The notes beneath the pieces were generated by a model that was not told where the DNA came from, did not search any database, and saw only the letters and a program-made list of their open reading frames with translations. Source: Psychroflexus lacisalsi (GTDB taxonomy: Bacteria > Bacteroidota > Bacteroidia > Flavobacteriales > Flavobacteriaceae). From it: DNA of 64,000 nt. Shown in pieces: positions 54,073 through 63,636 of the stretch (positions are counted from its first letter, which is position 1; each line of letters opens with the position of its first letter). Both the position numbers and the translations under genes were made by a program. The stretch spans positions 117,147 to 181,146 of the forward strand of contig NZ_JAIQYZ010000005.1 of NCBI RefSeq assembly GCF_020164495.1, in the 5' to 3' direction.

Positions 54073-55430
54073 AATTTTAAGTTGAGACCAAATTGGTATG
54101 TCAGGGCTTCCGCATTATAGATATTACTAAATTGATTGAGCCGATCTACATTCACGAAGAGATTGATTTTCCAGACATCCAGAGCTAATCCAGCTCCGTA
54201 ATTTGGCTTGTTGAATTGATCCAAACCTAAACTTACTTTAGCATAAACTGTTTTCCAAAAACTTCTTTCATACATCCCTGTGATGCTGTAAAAAAAATTA
54301 CCAGCACTTACCATGCTAAACCCATGCAAACTCAAAGTTTGATTACCAGCGCGCTTTCCGCGTGAGTTGACTCTGCACTCGCACCAACTGCCTTCACCAC
54401 CAAAATTGTAGCTCAGGCCTGCATTTAGTTTAGTAGGTTGAACGTAAGTATATGGATCTGCTGTAGTTTCAGTTGGAAGATCTTGTTCAATGTCATCTCC
54501 AAGATTCTGATAATAGGAGATAAGGTCGTCACCAGCTGCAAAATTTGGAAATTGTATCCCTAAGCCTTCGTACTCAAAAAAACCTCGAGATACATCTCTC
54601 CTTGTGTTTTTATTGAATCTAATAAAACCCAAATCCAGAATACTTCCTGTGAATTCCCATCGGTCATCAAAAAAATAAGATAAACCAAAGTCCAATCCTA
54701 AACCGAAATTAGACCCGATAAGAATGTTTCCTGTTGACAATTGATCTGCATCTTCAAGGCCCGTACTATCAAACCTTAAATTCAGGTTACTAATGCTTTG
54801 TTCGAGCAGAATTCCACTTCCTGATTCCCTGGAATTAAACTGTCCAGAATTTCTTACAGATCTTATGTTGACACTGGACGAATAAAGCTTTACTCTAGCA
54901 CCAAGGTGTAAATCTTCATTGACTTGCTCATTGATGCCAAAGTGAAAAACACTTTGCACATTGGCTCTAAAATTGATCTGTCCAATATCATAACTCCTAT
55001 TCTGTCCTGCATTTCCAAAATAAGCCAGTTCAATGAGGTCTTTGGGAAAATTGGAAACTCCATCACTTTCCTGATAAACTCCTGCCGTGAAGTAACGATC
55101 TCCATTGCTCCAGCCTACATTAATAAGATCAAGCTTTTGATTGAACGCCACAAAATCCTTGGGTGAAATCCTATTGATTGCCAGAGCAACATTCGCATTG
55201 AAATCATTGTTATTAAAAAAATTATCTACATTCAGAATCGTATTTCCGGCAGAGGCATAAATATTAGACAGCCCTGGAACCCCAACATGAAAATCTGTTT
55301 TTTCGTAAGCAACCCCAGGATTTAGCATTAAGGATTGTGGATTGTGAGTTTGGTTGTAAAGCAAATGCTTATTTTGACTCCATAGAGAATTTGAAAGAAC
55401 CCATAGAGCAATAACAAAAATATACCTCAT
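54069..55430 (-). CDS. DUF5723-type outer-membrane beta-barrel protein
   Basis: About 453 residues from ATG 55430 (MRYIFVIALWVLSNSLWSQ signal peptide). This start overlaps the upstream lipoprotein stop as ATGA; a longer frame from 55466 is less likely. The mature protein has NPQSLMLNPGVAYEKTDFHVGVPGLSNIYAS, then alternating beta-strands ending in FGLNLKF, the final aromatic expected for an outer-membrane barrel. The family is common in Bacteroidota and of unknown function; a PorP/SprF-like protein is the alternative. Confidence 0.75.
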   Translation of the reverse strand: MRYIFVIALWVLSNSLWSQNKHLLYNQTHNPQSLMLNPGVAYEKTDFHVGVPGLSNIYASAGNTILNVDNFFNNNDFNANVALAINRISPKDFVAFNQKLDLINVGWSNGDRYFTAGVYQESDGVSNFPKDLIELAYFGNAGQNRSYDIGQINFRANVQSVFHFGINEQVNEDLHLGARVKLYSSSVNIRSVRNSGQFNSRESGSGILLEQSISNLNLRFDSTGLEDADQLSTGNILIGSNFGLGLDFGLSYFFDDRWEFTGSILDLGFIRFNKNTRRDVSRGFFEYEGLGIQFPNFAAGDDLISYYQNLGDDIEQDLPTETTADPYTYVQPTKLNAGLSYNFGGEGSWCECRVNSRGKRAGNQTLSLHGFSMVSAGNFFYSITGMYERSFWKTVYAKVSLGLDQFNKPNYGAGLALDVWKINLFVNVDRLNQFSNIYNAEALTYQFGLNLKF

Positions 55431-55957
55431 TCTCCTGAAAATAAATAGCCTCCTTCCACAATACATTCTAGCTGCATAGTTCCAGAATTGTTCGCAGTTG
55501 AGGGTTGTGTTACAAAAAACTCGGCTCTCACGCTTGAGGTAATAATTTCTATTTCTTCGGTGTTGAGATCGACAGAAAACTCTTTAAGAGTTGGATTCCC
55601 TGTTGATCCTGCTGGAATTGGCTCTGTCACTCTAAACGTTTCTAAGTCATTATTGTCAAAGAAAATAAAATCTAGATTTTGTGTTTGGTCAATACTGTTT
55701 TCTGCTAAAACTGTAAACCTTAGTCTCTCCAAATAATCAGCATTGAACTCTTCGTTCAAAAAATCTACATCAATAAAATCTCTGAGTTTATTTTGACCAG
55801 TATTAGAATCATTTCCGGTGTTGATTGATCCCGCTGAATACTGAGTTTGAAAGACATTGGTTTCAAAAGAAGGTCTGGCTTCAAACTCATCTGTATCTAA
55901 AGGTCTATCATCCGTACAGCTTAAAAAAAATAAACAAATTATAACGAGATACTTCAT
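55427..55957 (-). CDS. Predicted lipoprotein of unknown function
   Basis: About 176 residues from ATG 55957 (MKYLVIICLFFLSCTDD) with a lipobox FLSC; an earlier in-frame ATG at 55975 is less likely. The mature part is acidic and beta-rich, without a family I recognise. It is coupled to the barrel gene (stop/start overlap at 55427-55430), so it may be its lipoprotein partner in the outer membrane. Confidence 0.75.
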   Translation of the reverse strand: MKYLVIICLFFLSCTDDRPLDTDEFEARPSFETNVFQTQYSAGSINTGNDSNTGQNKLRDFIDVDFLNEEFNADYLERLRFTVLAENSIDQTQNLDFIFFDNNDLETFRVTEPIPAGSTGNPTLKEFSVDLNTEEIEIITSSVRAEFFVTQPSTANNSGTMQLECIVEGGYLFSGE

Positions 55958-56131
55958 AGTATTTAAACAAATCAAATTAGGGCTACCCTAGGTGGCAATT
56001 GACAAACGACGGCGAATAAACAAAAATTGTAGCAATACAGATATAAAATAATCGCTTTTTCACAAATCGCTTTAACAATGGTTTGATTAATTTACGAAAT
56101 ATATCCTATTACGGTTCAATACATTAAACAC

Positions 56132-56306
56132 TTTTTTGGGCGTCCCCCCTGCCTAAAACTGGCAGAGGTCGGGCTGTTTGCTACAAGTCAGTTCAGAAAA
56201 GCCAAAAAAATATAGGCTTAGCAAGAGCTTCCGTTGGTCGCTTTGCCAGGCCTCATTTTTTAAAAAGCTTTACTTCCTGAGCTTTTCTCTTCTATCCCTC
56301 ACGCTT
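56132..56306 (-). ncRNA. Structured intergenic element 2 (candidate RNA)
   Basis: Second copy of the element between hmgA and hppD, on the opposite strand. Read on the minus strand it has GCGTGAGGGATAG, an apical loop GACCAACGGAA flanked by short complementary segments, CTTGTAGCAAACAGCCCGACC, a hairpin CCTCTGCC/GGCAGGGG (8 bp) and GGGGGGACGCCCAAAAAA. The stems differ in sequence from element 1 but base-pair at the same places, which indicates that structure is selected. It ends 175 nt upstream of the lipoprotein start, which is on the same strand. Confidence 0.6.
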
Positions 56307-56496
56307 AACTTATTAGCATAATGTTGAACTTTAGCCTGACTAAAAGAGACAACTTGTATAACACCTCTCTTCCTCTTTAAGTGTATAGGAAGTTAACTTT
56401 TTCAGTAATTCTTCTCCCTAAAATCAAATGTAAGCTGATCGATATCATTAAAATTTAATCGTCTCTTATGATAAAAATGAACATTAAAAAGGACCT

Positions 56497-56528
56497 TTGC
56501 ACTTTATACGTTTTATGTCGTAATTTTC
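56497..56528 (+). promoter_or_regulatory. Candidate pta promoter (TTG / TAATTTTC)
   Basis: TTG at 56497-56499 and TAATTTTC at 56521-56528 are spaced about 21 nt, as in Bacteroidota promoters, with a weak last base in the -7 element. The box ends 15 nt before the pta ATG. Confidence 0.35.
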
Positions 56529-56543
56529 AAAAATTCAATATTA

Positions 56544-58637
56544 ATGAACAAAGGTATTTACATAGCTACTAGCGAACCCAATAGTGGAAAGTCTATTGTG
56601 GCTTTGGGTTTGATGAGAATGTTGCTCACTAAAACTGCTAAAGTTGGCTATTTCAGACCCATTATAGATAACAATACAGAAGGGAATAAAGACAATCATA
56701 TTAATACCATTTTGTCACATTTCAATTTAAAAATTCAACACGACGAAGCTTATGCCCTTACGCGTTCAGAATTTATAAGCAAGCGAAATGCCAATAAAGA
56801 CGGAGAAATACTGGACATTATTATTGAAAAGTATAAAGCCTTAGAAGATCGAAATGATTTTATGCTCGTTGAGGGCACTGACTTTTCTGGGGAAGGCACT
56901 GCGATTGAATTGGATGCCAATATATTAATCGCTCAAAACTTAGGCTTACCTACCATAATTGTTTCCAGCGGTATTGGTAAAAGTTTAGATGAGTTTATCA
57001 ACGGATTAAATTTAGCTTACGATTCCTTTGATGAAAAAGGAGTGAAAGTTTCGGCCGTCATTGCCAATAAAGTTCAAAAAGAAAATATAGAAAAAATCAT
57101 TAATGGCGTTGAGAAAAAACTACCCAAGAATGTGGTTGTCAATGCTATTCCATTAATTCCAAATTTAAAAAATCCAACACTTAGAGAAATTGTAAAATCT
57201 GTGGATGCCAAAGTTTTGTTTGGCGAGGAGTTTTTAAACAATCAAAGCAGCAGTTTTACCGTTGGTGCTATGCAATTGAGGAATTACTTAACTCACCTGG
57301 AAGAAGATTGTCTAGTCATTACTCCAGGAGATCGGGCAGATATCATTCTGGGAGCCCTTCAAGCCAACATTTCCAGCAAATACCCAAAAATTTCAGGAAT
57401 CGTTCTTTCTGGAGGATTAATTCCCGAAGAGCCTATCATAAAGCTCATCGAAGGTTTACAGTCCATCATCCCAATTCTTTCAGTTGAGGAAAATACCTTT
57501 GAAGTTGCCAATAAAATTGGAGACATGAGATCTCATATGTACGCCGATAATGAAGCGAAGATCCTTTTATCCTTAAATACTTTTGACGAATACTGCGATG
57601 TTGATAGACTTTCAGATAAACTCATCACCTTCAAACATAAGGGAATGACCCCAAGAATGTTTCAGTATAATTTATTGAAACGCGCTAAAACTCAGCGTAA
57701 ACACATCGTACTTCCTGAAGGTAGCGATGATAGAATAATTACAGCTGCTTCACGATTAGCCATGATGGATTTTGTAGACTTAACCCTTTTGGGACATAAA
57801 GATAAAATCGAAGAAGCTGCTGCAAGATTGAGTGTTAAACTGGATTTTGATGCGATCAATATCATCAATCCTTTAGACTCAGACCATATTCAGGATTTTG
57901 CCGGAACTCTTTATGAGGAGAGAAAGCATAAAGGGATGACCATAGACATCGCTGAAGATTTGATACGAGATGTCTCCTATTTTGGAACCATGATGGTTTA
58001 TAAAGGTCTGGCTGACGGCATGGTTTCTGGAGCAGCACATACCACACAACACACTATAAAACCTGCTCTACAGTTCATAAAGATGAAACCTGATGTTTCT
58101 GTAGTATCCTCAGTATTTTTTATGTGTTTGGAAAACAGGGTTTCTGTGTTTGGCGATTGTGCCATCAATCCTAACCCCAATGCCGAGCAATTGGCAGAAA
58201 TCGCCATATCATCGGCAGAATCTAGCAAAGCCTTTGGAATAGAACCAAGAATTGCTATGCTATCTTACTCCTCTGGTGCTTCTGGAAAAGGAGCTGATGT
58301 GGATAAAGTGAGAGCAGCCACAGAAATTGTAAAACAAAAACGACCTGACTTAAATATTGAAGGTCCCATTCAGTATGATGCCGCTGTAGATCTGGCCATT
58401 GGACAAAGCAAACTACCTGATTCTAAAGTCGCCGGGCAAGCTACAGTTTTGATTTTTCCAGATTTAAATACAGGAAATAACACTTATAAAGCCGTACAAC
58501 GGGAAACTGGAGCAATTGCCATTGGACCCATGTTACAAGGGCTTAACAAACCTGTTAACGATTTGAGCCGAGGATGTACAATTGACGATATTTTTAACAC
58601 CGTTATCATCACCGCTATACAAGCACAAGGTCTTTAA
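56544..58637 (+). CDS. pta: Phosphate acetyltransferase (long form)
   Basis: A 697-residue enzyme interconverting acetyl-CoA and acetyl phosphate. An N-terminal P-loop/dethiobiotin-synthetase-like domain (TSEPNSGKSIVALGLM) and DRTGG-type middle part (PGDRADIILGALQANISS) precede the PTA_PTB catalytic domain (LPEGSDDRIITAASRLAMM; VAGQATVLIFPDLNTGN). It is followed by ackA, giving the acetate overflow pathway. Confidence 0.97.
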   Translation: MNKGIYIATSEPNSGKSIVALGLMRMLLTKTAKVGYFRPIIDNNTEGNKDNHINTILSHFNLKIQHDEAYALTRSEFISKRNANKDGEILDIIIEKYKALEDRNDFMLVEGTDFSGEGTAIELDANILIAQNLGLPTIIVSSGIGKSLDEFINGLNLAYDSFDEKGVKVSAVIANKVQKENIEKIINGVEKKLPKNVVVNAIPLIPNLKNPTLREIVKSVDAKVLFGEEFLNNQSSSFTVGAMQLRNYLTHLEEDCLVITPGDRADIILGALQANISSKYPKISGIVLSGGLIPEEPIIKLIEGLQSIIPILSVEENTFEVANKIGDMRSHMYADNEAKILLSLNTFDEYCDVDRLSDKLITFKHKGMTPRMFQYNLLKRAKTQRKHIVLPEGSDDRIITAASRLAMMDFVDLTLLGHKDKIEEAAARLSVKLDFDAINIINPLDSDHIQDFAGTLYEERKHKGMTIDIAEDLIRDVSYFGTMMVYKGLADGMVSGAAHTTQHTIKPALQFIKMKPDVSVVSSVFFMCLENRVSVFGDCAINPNPNAEQLAEIAISSAESSKAFGIEPRIAMLSYSSGASGKGADVDKVRAATEIVKQKRPDLNIEGPIQYDAAVDLAIGQSKLPDSKVAGQATVLIFPDLNTGNNTYKAVQRETGAIAIGPMLQGLNKPVNDLSRGCTIDDIFNTVIITAIQAQGL

Positions 58638-58765
58638 TTATGAAATGAGCATAAACTTTTTTGAACATGCTATGGCAACATGATCAATATAAGTTGATGT
58701 GAATTCCTGAAAGTGTAGAGGTTTTAGTTTTCTACATTTTCAGAAAACAACAAAATTTTAAACAG

Positions 58766-59962
58766 ATGAAAATTTTAGTCATCAATTCCGGAAGTTCTAC
58801 CATAAAGTATCAATTGATAGAAATGCCAAACCAGGCTGTTATTGCTAAAGGTCTGATTGAACGCATTGGCTCCAAAGAAGCCAAAATCACCTTTCAAAAA
58901 GGTGATTTCAAAACGCATAAGGTTTTGGATATTCCAGACCACCAAACAGGCTTGGCCCAAATCAATCAGCTTTTAATGGATGATCAAATTGGTGTGATTG
59001 CCAATAAAGACGATATTGAAGTTGTTGGCCACAGAGTAGTACACGGTGGAAAATCGTTTTCTAAAACTGCAAAGGTGACCCAAAATGTAAAGGAAGCAAT
59101 AAAAAGCTTATCAGCTTTAGCTCCACTACACAATCCACATAATTTAAAAGGCATTGAAGTTGCCGAAAACGTCTTTACCAAAGCCCAGCAAGTAGTTGTT
59201 TTTGATACGGCATTTTTTCAGTCTATGCCTCAAAAAGCTTATCAATATGCCATCCCTAAACATTTAATGGAAGAACATGACATCCGAGCTTATGGTTTTC
59301 ATGGGACCAGCCATAAATATGTTTCTGAAAAAGCCAAAACCTTTTTGGAAGCCAAAAATGGTTCTGCTTCCAAGTTGATCACGATACATTTAGGAAACGG
59401 TTGCAGCATAACAGCTCTAAAAGACGGACTCGCTATAGACCATTCCTTAGGTTTTGGACCAGCAAACGGGCTCATTATGGGAACTCGTGCCGGAGACATC
59501 GACCAGTCGGTTATTTTTTACCTCATCAATCAGTTAGGCTATTCTGCAGATGAAGTCAATGAACTGTTGCTTAAAGAAAGTGGCATGTTGGGCTTAACCG
59601 GTCATAATGATATGCGGGATATTCAGAAAAAAGCTGAAGAAGGAGATAAAAATTGTCAATTGGCTTTAGACATGAACGCTTACCGCATCAAAAAGTACAT
59701 TGGAGCTTATGCTGCAGCACTCAACGGTCTCGACGCGATTGTCTTTACAGCTGGAATCGGCGAAAATAGCGCCTTGCTTCGTGAACTTGTTTGTAAAGAC
59801 ATGGATGTTTTGGGCTTGGAGTTAGACACTACTAAAAATGGAAAACATAGTGCTGAAATTAATGAAATAAGTACCGCCCACTCCAAAGCCAAAATTTTAG
59901 TCATTCCCACCAATGAAGAGCTGGAAATTGCAAAACAGGCTTTTGAAATTACGTCCAAGTAA
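58766..59962 (+). CDS. ackA: Acetate kinase
   Basis: A 398-residue ASKHA kinase making acetate and ATP from acetyl phosphate. Motifs: ILVINSGSSTIKYQL, VGHRVVHGGKSF, ITIHLGNGCSITALKDG, the signature GTRAGDIDQS and FTAGIGENSALLREL. It lies 128 nt after pta and completes the Pta-AckA pathway. Confidence 0.98.
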   Translation: MKILVINSGSSTIKYQLIEMPNQAVIAKGLIERIGSKEAKITFQKGDFKTHKVLDIPDHQTGLAQINQLLMDDQIGVIANKDDIEVVGHRVVHGGKSFSKTAKVTQNVKEAIKSLSALAPLHNPHNLKGIEVAENVFTKAQQVVVFDTAFFQSMPQKAYQYAIPKHLMEEHDIRAYGFHGTSHKYVSEKAKTFLEAKNGSASKLITIHLGNGCSITALKDGLAIDHSLGFGPANGLIMGTRAGDIDQSVIFYLINQLGYSADEVNELLLKESGMLGLTGHNDMRDIQKKAEEGDKNCQLALDMNAYRIKKYIGAYAAALNGLDAIVFTAGIGENSALLRELVCKDMDVLGLELDTTKNGKHSAEINEISTAHSKAKILVIPTNEELEIAKQAFEITSK

Positions 59963-60242
59963 AATTTAGAATCGATAGGTTTCGCTGACTGTCTTTTAAT
60001 TTAAATCATTGAGATACCAATTTCATCACTCAATCGACATGATTATTTATTGATATGAAATCAAATTTAAAAGGCGGAGTTTTCTAATGATTTGAAGTTT
60101 TAGGATGTAAACTCGATAAAACCTAATTCTGATAATTCAATCCAGTTAGAAAACTTCCAAGTGCAAAATCGAGAAAGACGAGGATGATTAAGACCTGAAC
60201 ATATAGAGATTCAATTTTTCTCTTGGGCTTCCTGAAAGGATT

Positions 60243-60953
60243 TCAATAACCTCTAGAATACGCTTCCTTTTCAAGCAGATATTCCTTTTGAGTTCCATCT
60301 CCAGTCCTAAATTTTGTTTCTAAGGTTTCTCTTGCAAATAATTTTTGTTTAAACACGACTAAATGCAAATGAGGGCCAGAACTCCATCCCACGTTTCCGC
60401 TAAAGCCAATATGTTGCCCCTTGGAAATCTCATCGCCAACCTCAACTACAGAACCGTTTTGTTTAATATGGGTGTATTCTGCAAAGGTGCCGTCTGGGTG
60501 ATATATAATTATTTTGTTGTTGTATTTTTTACATTCTTCTTGTGCGCAGTTTTTACTATTTTTCTCAACGACTTCAGTAACAATACCTTCTCTTATTGCC
60601 ATAATTTTGGTTCCAATAGGCATGATTATATCCAGAGCATTTTGATTTTGATGAGAAAATGTACCATTGTAACCCTGATTTACTCTAAATTCATTTGAAG
60701 TTTTGAAAGGTAAATTATAACTATAATCTTCATCATATTCGTCTTTATGATGATTACCATAACTCCTCAAATATCTATAATTAAAATTATAAGCTAACCT
60801 TGTATTAGATATTGTGATTTTTGTTAGTTGTTGTCTTTTACTTCTTGGATCTATCACGTAAACCTGAAGATTTCCACCATCAACTTCCATATTATTTAAT
60901 TTGAAATCAATTTTTACACTCACATGGCAAAACTCATCATTGTCTGTAAGCAT
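60243..60953 (-). CDS. M23 family metallopeptidase, possibly N-terminally truncated
   Basis: A 236-residue protein whose second half is a LytM/M23 domain: metal-binding His and Asp in FSHQNQNALDIIMPIG and the HxH motif in SSGPHLHLVVF. These enzymes cut peptidoglycan cross-links outside the cytoplasm, yet this frame starts MLTDNDEFC with no signal peptide. It may therefore be truncated, perhaps from the degraded region upstream, or have a start I cannot see. The catalytic motifs are intact. Confidence 0.75.
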   Translation of the reverse strand: MLTDNDEFCHVSVKIDFKLNNMEVDGGNLQVYVIDPRSKRQQLTKITISNTRLAYNFNYRYLRSYGNHHKDEYDEDYSYNLPFKTSNEFRVNQGYNGTFSHQNQNALDIIMPIGTKIMAIREGIVTEVVEKNSKNCAQEECKKYNNKIIIYHPDGTFAEYTHIKQNGSVVEVGDEISKGQHIGFSGNVGWSSGPHLHLVVFKQKLFARETLETKFRTGDGTQKEYLLEKEAYSRGY

Positions 60954-61295
60954 TAAATATTAATATGGTATTTGAAAGCCAAAATGCTTTAACAAATCAA
61001 TGACTTACTGAGTAACCGAAAAATGTTTTTGGATCCGATTCAGTCATAGAGCCAATAAAAACAATTAATGATATTATTCCTGCAATAAGGAAAAGAGTTT
61101 TTTTGTCATATTATTTTTTCTTAATATTTATTGTGAATTTTTTTTACAATGAATGGCAACGGTCGCGGCTATACGTAGTGCATTATTTCAAAGCACTTGA
61201 CTTTCCGTTTAGCAGTTTGTTTATTTGATGTAATTGCTTTCATATTATCACTTTAGCCCGCATTACGTATAGCCAATGTTGTGTTTTCGTACTTT
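60954..61295. other. Intergenic region with degraded frame and palindromic repeat
   Basis: Downstream of the broken helicase, 342 nt without an intact gene. On the minus strand 61110-60998 there is a short membrane-protein-like frame (MTKK, then LFLIAGIISLIVFIGSM and SDPKTFFGY) that is out of frame by one base at a run of seven A residues (61099-61105), so it looks like a relic. The repeat at 61151-61274 is listed separately. Confidence 0.5.
61151..61290. repeat. Imperfect palindromic repeat (GGCTATACGTAGTGC type) next to the helicase gene
   Basis: GGCTATACGTAGTGC (61167-61181) is complementary to GCATTACGTATAGCC (61260-61274) with one mismatch. CAAC lies before the left arm and its complement GTTG occurs near the end (61278-61281). 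An inner AGTGC/GCACT hairpin is also present. The shape is like an attC-type or REP-like folding repeat. I have the impression of seeing this sequence often in Flavobacteriia, but cannot check. Confidence 0.7.
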
Positions 61296-63263
61296 TTATT
61301 CAATTTCTTTTATTCCGATTTCTTTCAAATATTCGAATGTCTGATCGTAAAATTTCTTGGGTCGAGTTTGATCAATTTCACTGCTTTTAGGAATGTATAA
61401 TACCATACCTTGTCTAGCTCGGGTAAGAAGCACTCGATAAGTGTTTTTCAAATATTCTTTATCTAACTCTTTGTTTATGTTTTGCCATTTAGTCCCTTTG
61501 AAACTCTAGTATTTCCAAGACTTACTATTCATATAAAAATTGCCTCCCCATGCCACACAAGCCCAATCAATTTCAAGACCTTGAATATCAAACTCTGTCG
61601 CTACTTCTTCCAAAAAATAAGAAGAACGGATATCTTGACTATTGTTTAAAAACCAATTAGGTGCAGATATTTCATTTTTGACATCAATGCCAATTGGTCT
61701 AAGTCTTCTGGCACCTGATGAACTAATCAATCCTATTCGTTCACTACCTTTCGCTTGTTGGCGTAACCAACTTTTTGCCTTTTCTAGTTCTCTAGTCAAA
61801 ACGATTGGATATGAGTCTTTTATTTCTGAATAAATCTGCTTGGAGTTGTCTATGTTGACATTTAATAACTCATGAATAAAGTTTGACAATTTTTCAGATC
61901 TAAAAGATCTCACTGAAACTGCAAGATGTAAATCAGGTTCACTAATTCCGTTGTTAACTAGCCATTGTTTGGACTCTTGGGATTTTAAATAATTATCACT
62001 ATCTAAAATTGAGTTTGAATAGTGTACATTCCAATCTGCAAAATGATTTTGTAAAGAATTTATCCATTCTTCCAAGCCTGCTTCACCTGTATTAATTTCC
62101 TGGCCTCCTCCAATTAAACAGACAATAGTGCACCAATCAAAATGGCGGTTCATAACCTCAATTAAAAATTCAGGTTCTGACATGTTAAAATCATCTATTC
62201 CTTTTTTTCTTCGCATAAAGGAACTTGCTTGTTCTTTTGTCCAAGCCCTTTGTGCTTCGTCAAAAACTACAACTTTCTCGATTGGTGCTTTGTCTGAAAG
62301 TAAGTTGTCGTCTCGAAAGTGGTGGATGTTTTGAATGAAAGCGTTTGCTTTAATAGCAGCTTGTTTCTTAGTGATTTTATTTCCGTTTTGCTTTGCTGTA
62401 AAATATTCATCTCTGGTGAGCGCTTCTCTAAGTACATCAACTAAAGGTCCATTTCCTGATAAAAAAACAGCATGTTCATCTTCGTCTGCTTTCATTCTTT
62501 CAACGGCTATATTCAACCCTGCTAAGGTTTTGCCTGCTCCTGGTACTCCGGTTACAAAACAAATTGATTTTATTTTTTCTCGTTTAGACTTCTCTATAGT
62601 TGTGTTAATACTATTTGCCGTTTTTGAAAGATTTATGGCTCCTGAGTCAGATCGTGTGATTTCCAGCACATTATGTCCTTTGTATAAGGCTTGTGCTGCT
62701 TCTACTATTGTCGGAGTAGGTTTGTAAATAGACTTTTCCCAATATTCTATATCAATTGGTATATTATCGCTATTAACGAAAATTTGAATAGTGTCAGAAA
62801 GATTGTCTTTGTTGGTTTTTGCAGCCGTCTTATAAATTAATATATCACTGCTTGTTTGATTTATAATTGACGCATTAGTAGCTACTAAAATAGGTATGAG
62901 TTTTGTATGATGACTGCCTTCGTGAAAATTTTTAAGGTCAATTGTATAGTCAATCACTTGTTCAATGGCGTGTTTTTCATATCCACCTTCACCTACTTTG
63001 AATTCAACAACAAAAATTACATCATTAACTATTATGATATTGTCTACTCGCTTACCCATTCTGGGAATGGCAAATTCAAAATATATTTTCCCCTTTAAGT
63101 CCTTGAGCTGATTCTTGAGTACCTCAATCTGCTTTCTCCAAGCATTTATTTGTAATTCTTCAAGAGTTCGATTGCTATGATTAGCAGTTAATTCACCTAA
63201 AATGCTCGAATCATTGTCAAGTAAAAATTTTTGTATGCTATTCGAGTAATAGGATCTTTTCAT
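61296..63263 (-). pseudogene. Nuclease-DUF2075 helicase fusion with in-frame amber stop
   Basis: The main frame (63263-61506) gives 585 residues. At 61506-61508 a TAG interrupts it, and the same frame continues for 69 codons to a TAA at 61296, including the helicase motif VI region RVLLTRARQGMVLY. A nonsense mutation is therefore very likely; the full product would be about 655 residues. The N-terminus has a PD-(D/E)XK-like nuclease core (RVDNIIIV and VEFKVG: Asp74, Glu87, Lys89). Walker A is FVTGVPGAGKTLAGL and Walker B is VVFDEAQRAW. Such nuclease-helicase proteins are often in defence or mobile regions. The gene is bounded by Bacteroidota-type palindromic repeats. Confidence 0.85.
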
Positions 63264-63298
63264 TGATGATTTTCTTTTTTCACTGCTGTTCTAGTATG

Positions 63299-63415
63299 AA
63301 ACACAACGTTGTTGTGTATGGACCGTTGCGTGTTAAAGCACGAACCATTCCAAGTACAAATCTACGTGAAAATTCCGCAGGGATTTTCCAGATGAGCACA
63401 GACCCAGCAATGGTT
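63299..63415. repeat. Palindromic repeat region bounding the helicase cassette
   Basis: AAACACAACGTT (63299-63310) is the inverted counterpart of AATGTTGTGTTT at 61275-61286 (11 of 12 match). A two-part hairpin follows: AACCATT (63343-63349) with AATGGTT (63409-63415), and AAAATTCC/GGGATTTT (63369-63387) around GCA. The helicase gene therefore lies between inverted repeats. No recombinase gene is seen. Confidence 0.65.
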
Positions 63416-63480
63416 TATACACGGCTTAAGTTTGATTCTCTTTAAATTGTGATATAAATCAGAAAGAACAAAAGAGAGGA

Positions 63481-63636
63481 TTAAGGTTACTATACACGGT
63501 GAAGCCTAGACTTCGTCAACATTGATAATTCCCTTTCTTTTTACTATCTCAACCACGCTTAAGTTATGTGAGACTTTGGATTTCGTTTTTAAGTTGTTGT
63601 GAGTAAGGTAGTATGCTCTTTCATAAATCAGTTCTT
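63481..63636 (+). ncRNA. Candidate IS110 bridge RNA region (5' non-coding of the transposase)
   Basis: IS110-group elements carry a structured non-coding RNA between the left end and the transposase start. Here about 155 nt before the ATG at 63637 contain hairpin-forming segments (for example GAAG/CTTC within GTGAAGCCTAGACTTCGTC near 63500) in an A+T-rich setting. I could not locate the exact left end of the element. This is an inference from family knowledge and position. Confidence 0.4.

Larger units (their letters stand above)
55976..56543. other. Long divergent intergenic region before pta
   Basis: A 568-nt region between the lipoprotein (minus) and pta (plus). It holds structured element 2 (56132-56306, minus strand) and a candidate pta promoter (56497-56528). 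No coding frame of convincing length or composition is seen in the rest. Confidence 0.7.
63264..63636. other. Repeat-rich intergenic region before IS110
   Basis: 373 nt without a convincing gene. It contains a palindromic repeat pair (63299-63415) and the IS110 5' non-coding region (about 63481-63636). A 60-codon frame at 63263-63445 overlaps the repeats and is not a believable gene. Confidence 0.6.

Noticed and set aside
54069..55430. PorP/SprF-like type IX secretion protein
   Set aside because: The barrel fold is similar, but the NPxxxLNPG start with VGVPGLSN fits DUF5723 better; kept as an alternative only.
61151..63415. True integron with attC cassettes
   Set aside because: No integrase gene and no standard attC core sites are visible; only attC-like shapes.
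63263..63445. 60-codon plus-strand frame before the IS110 element
   Set aside because: It lies over palindromic repeats and has no start-site support or coding character.
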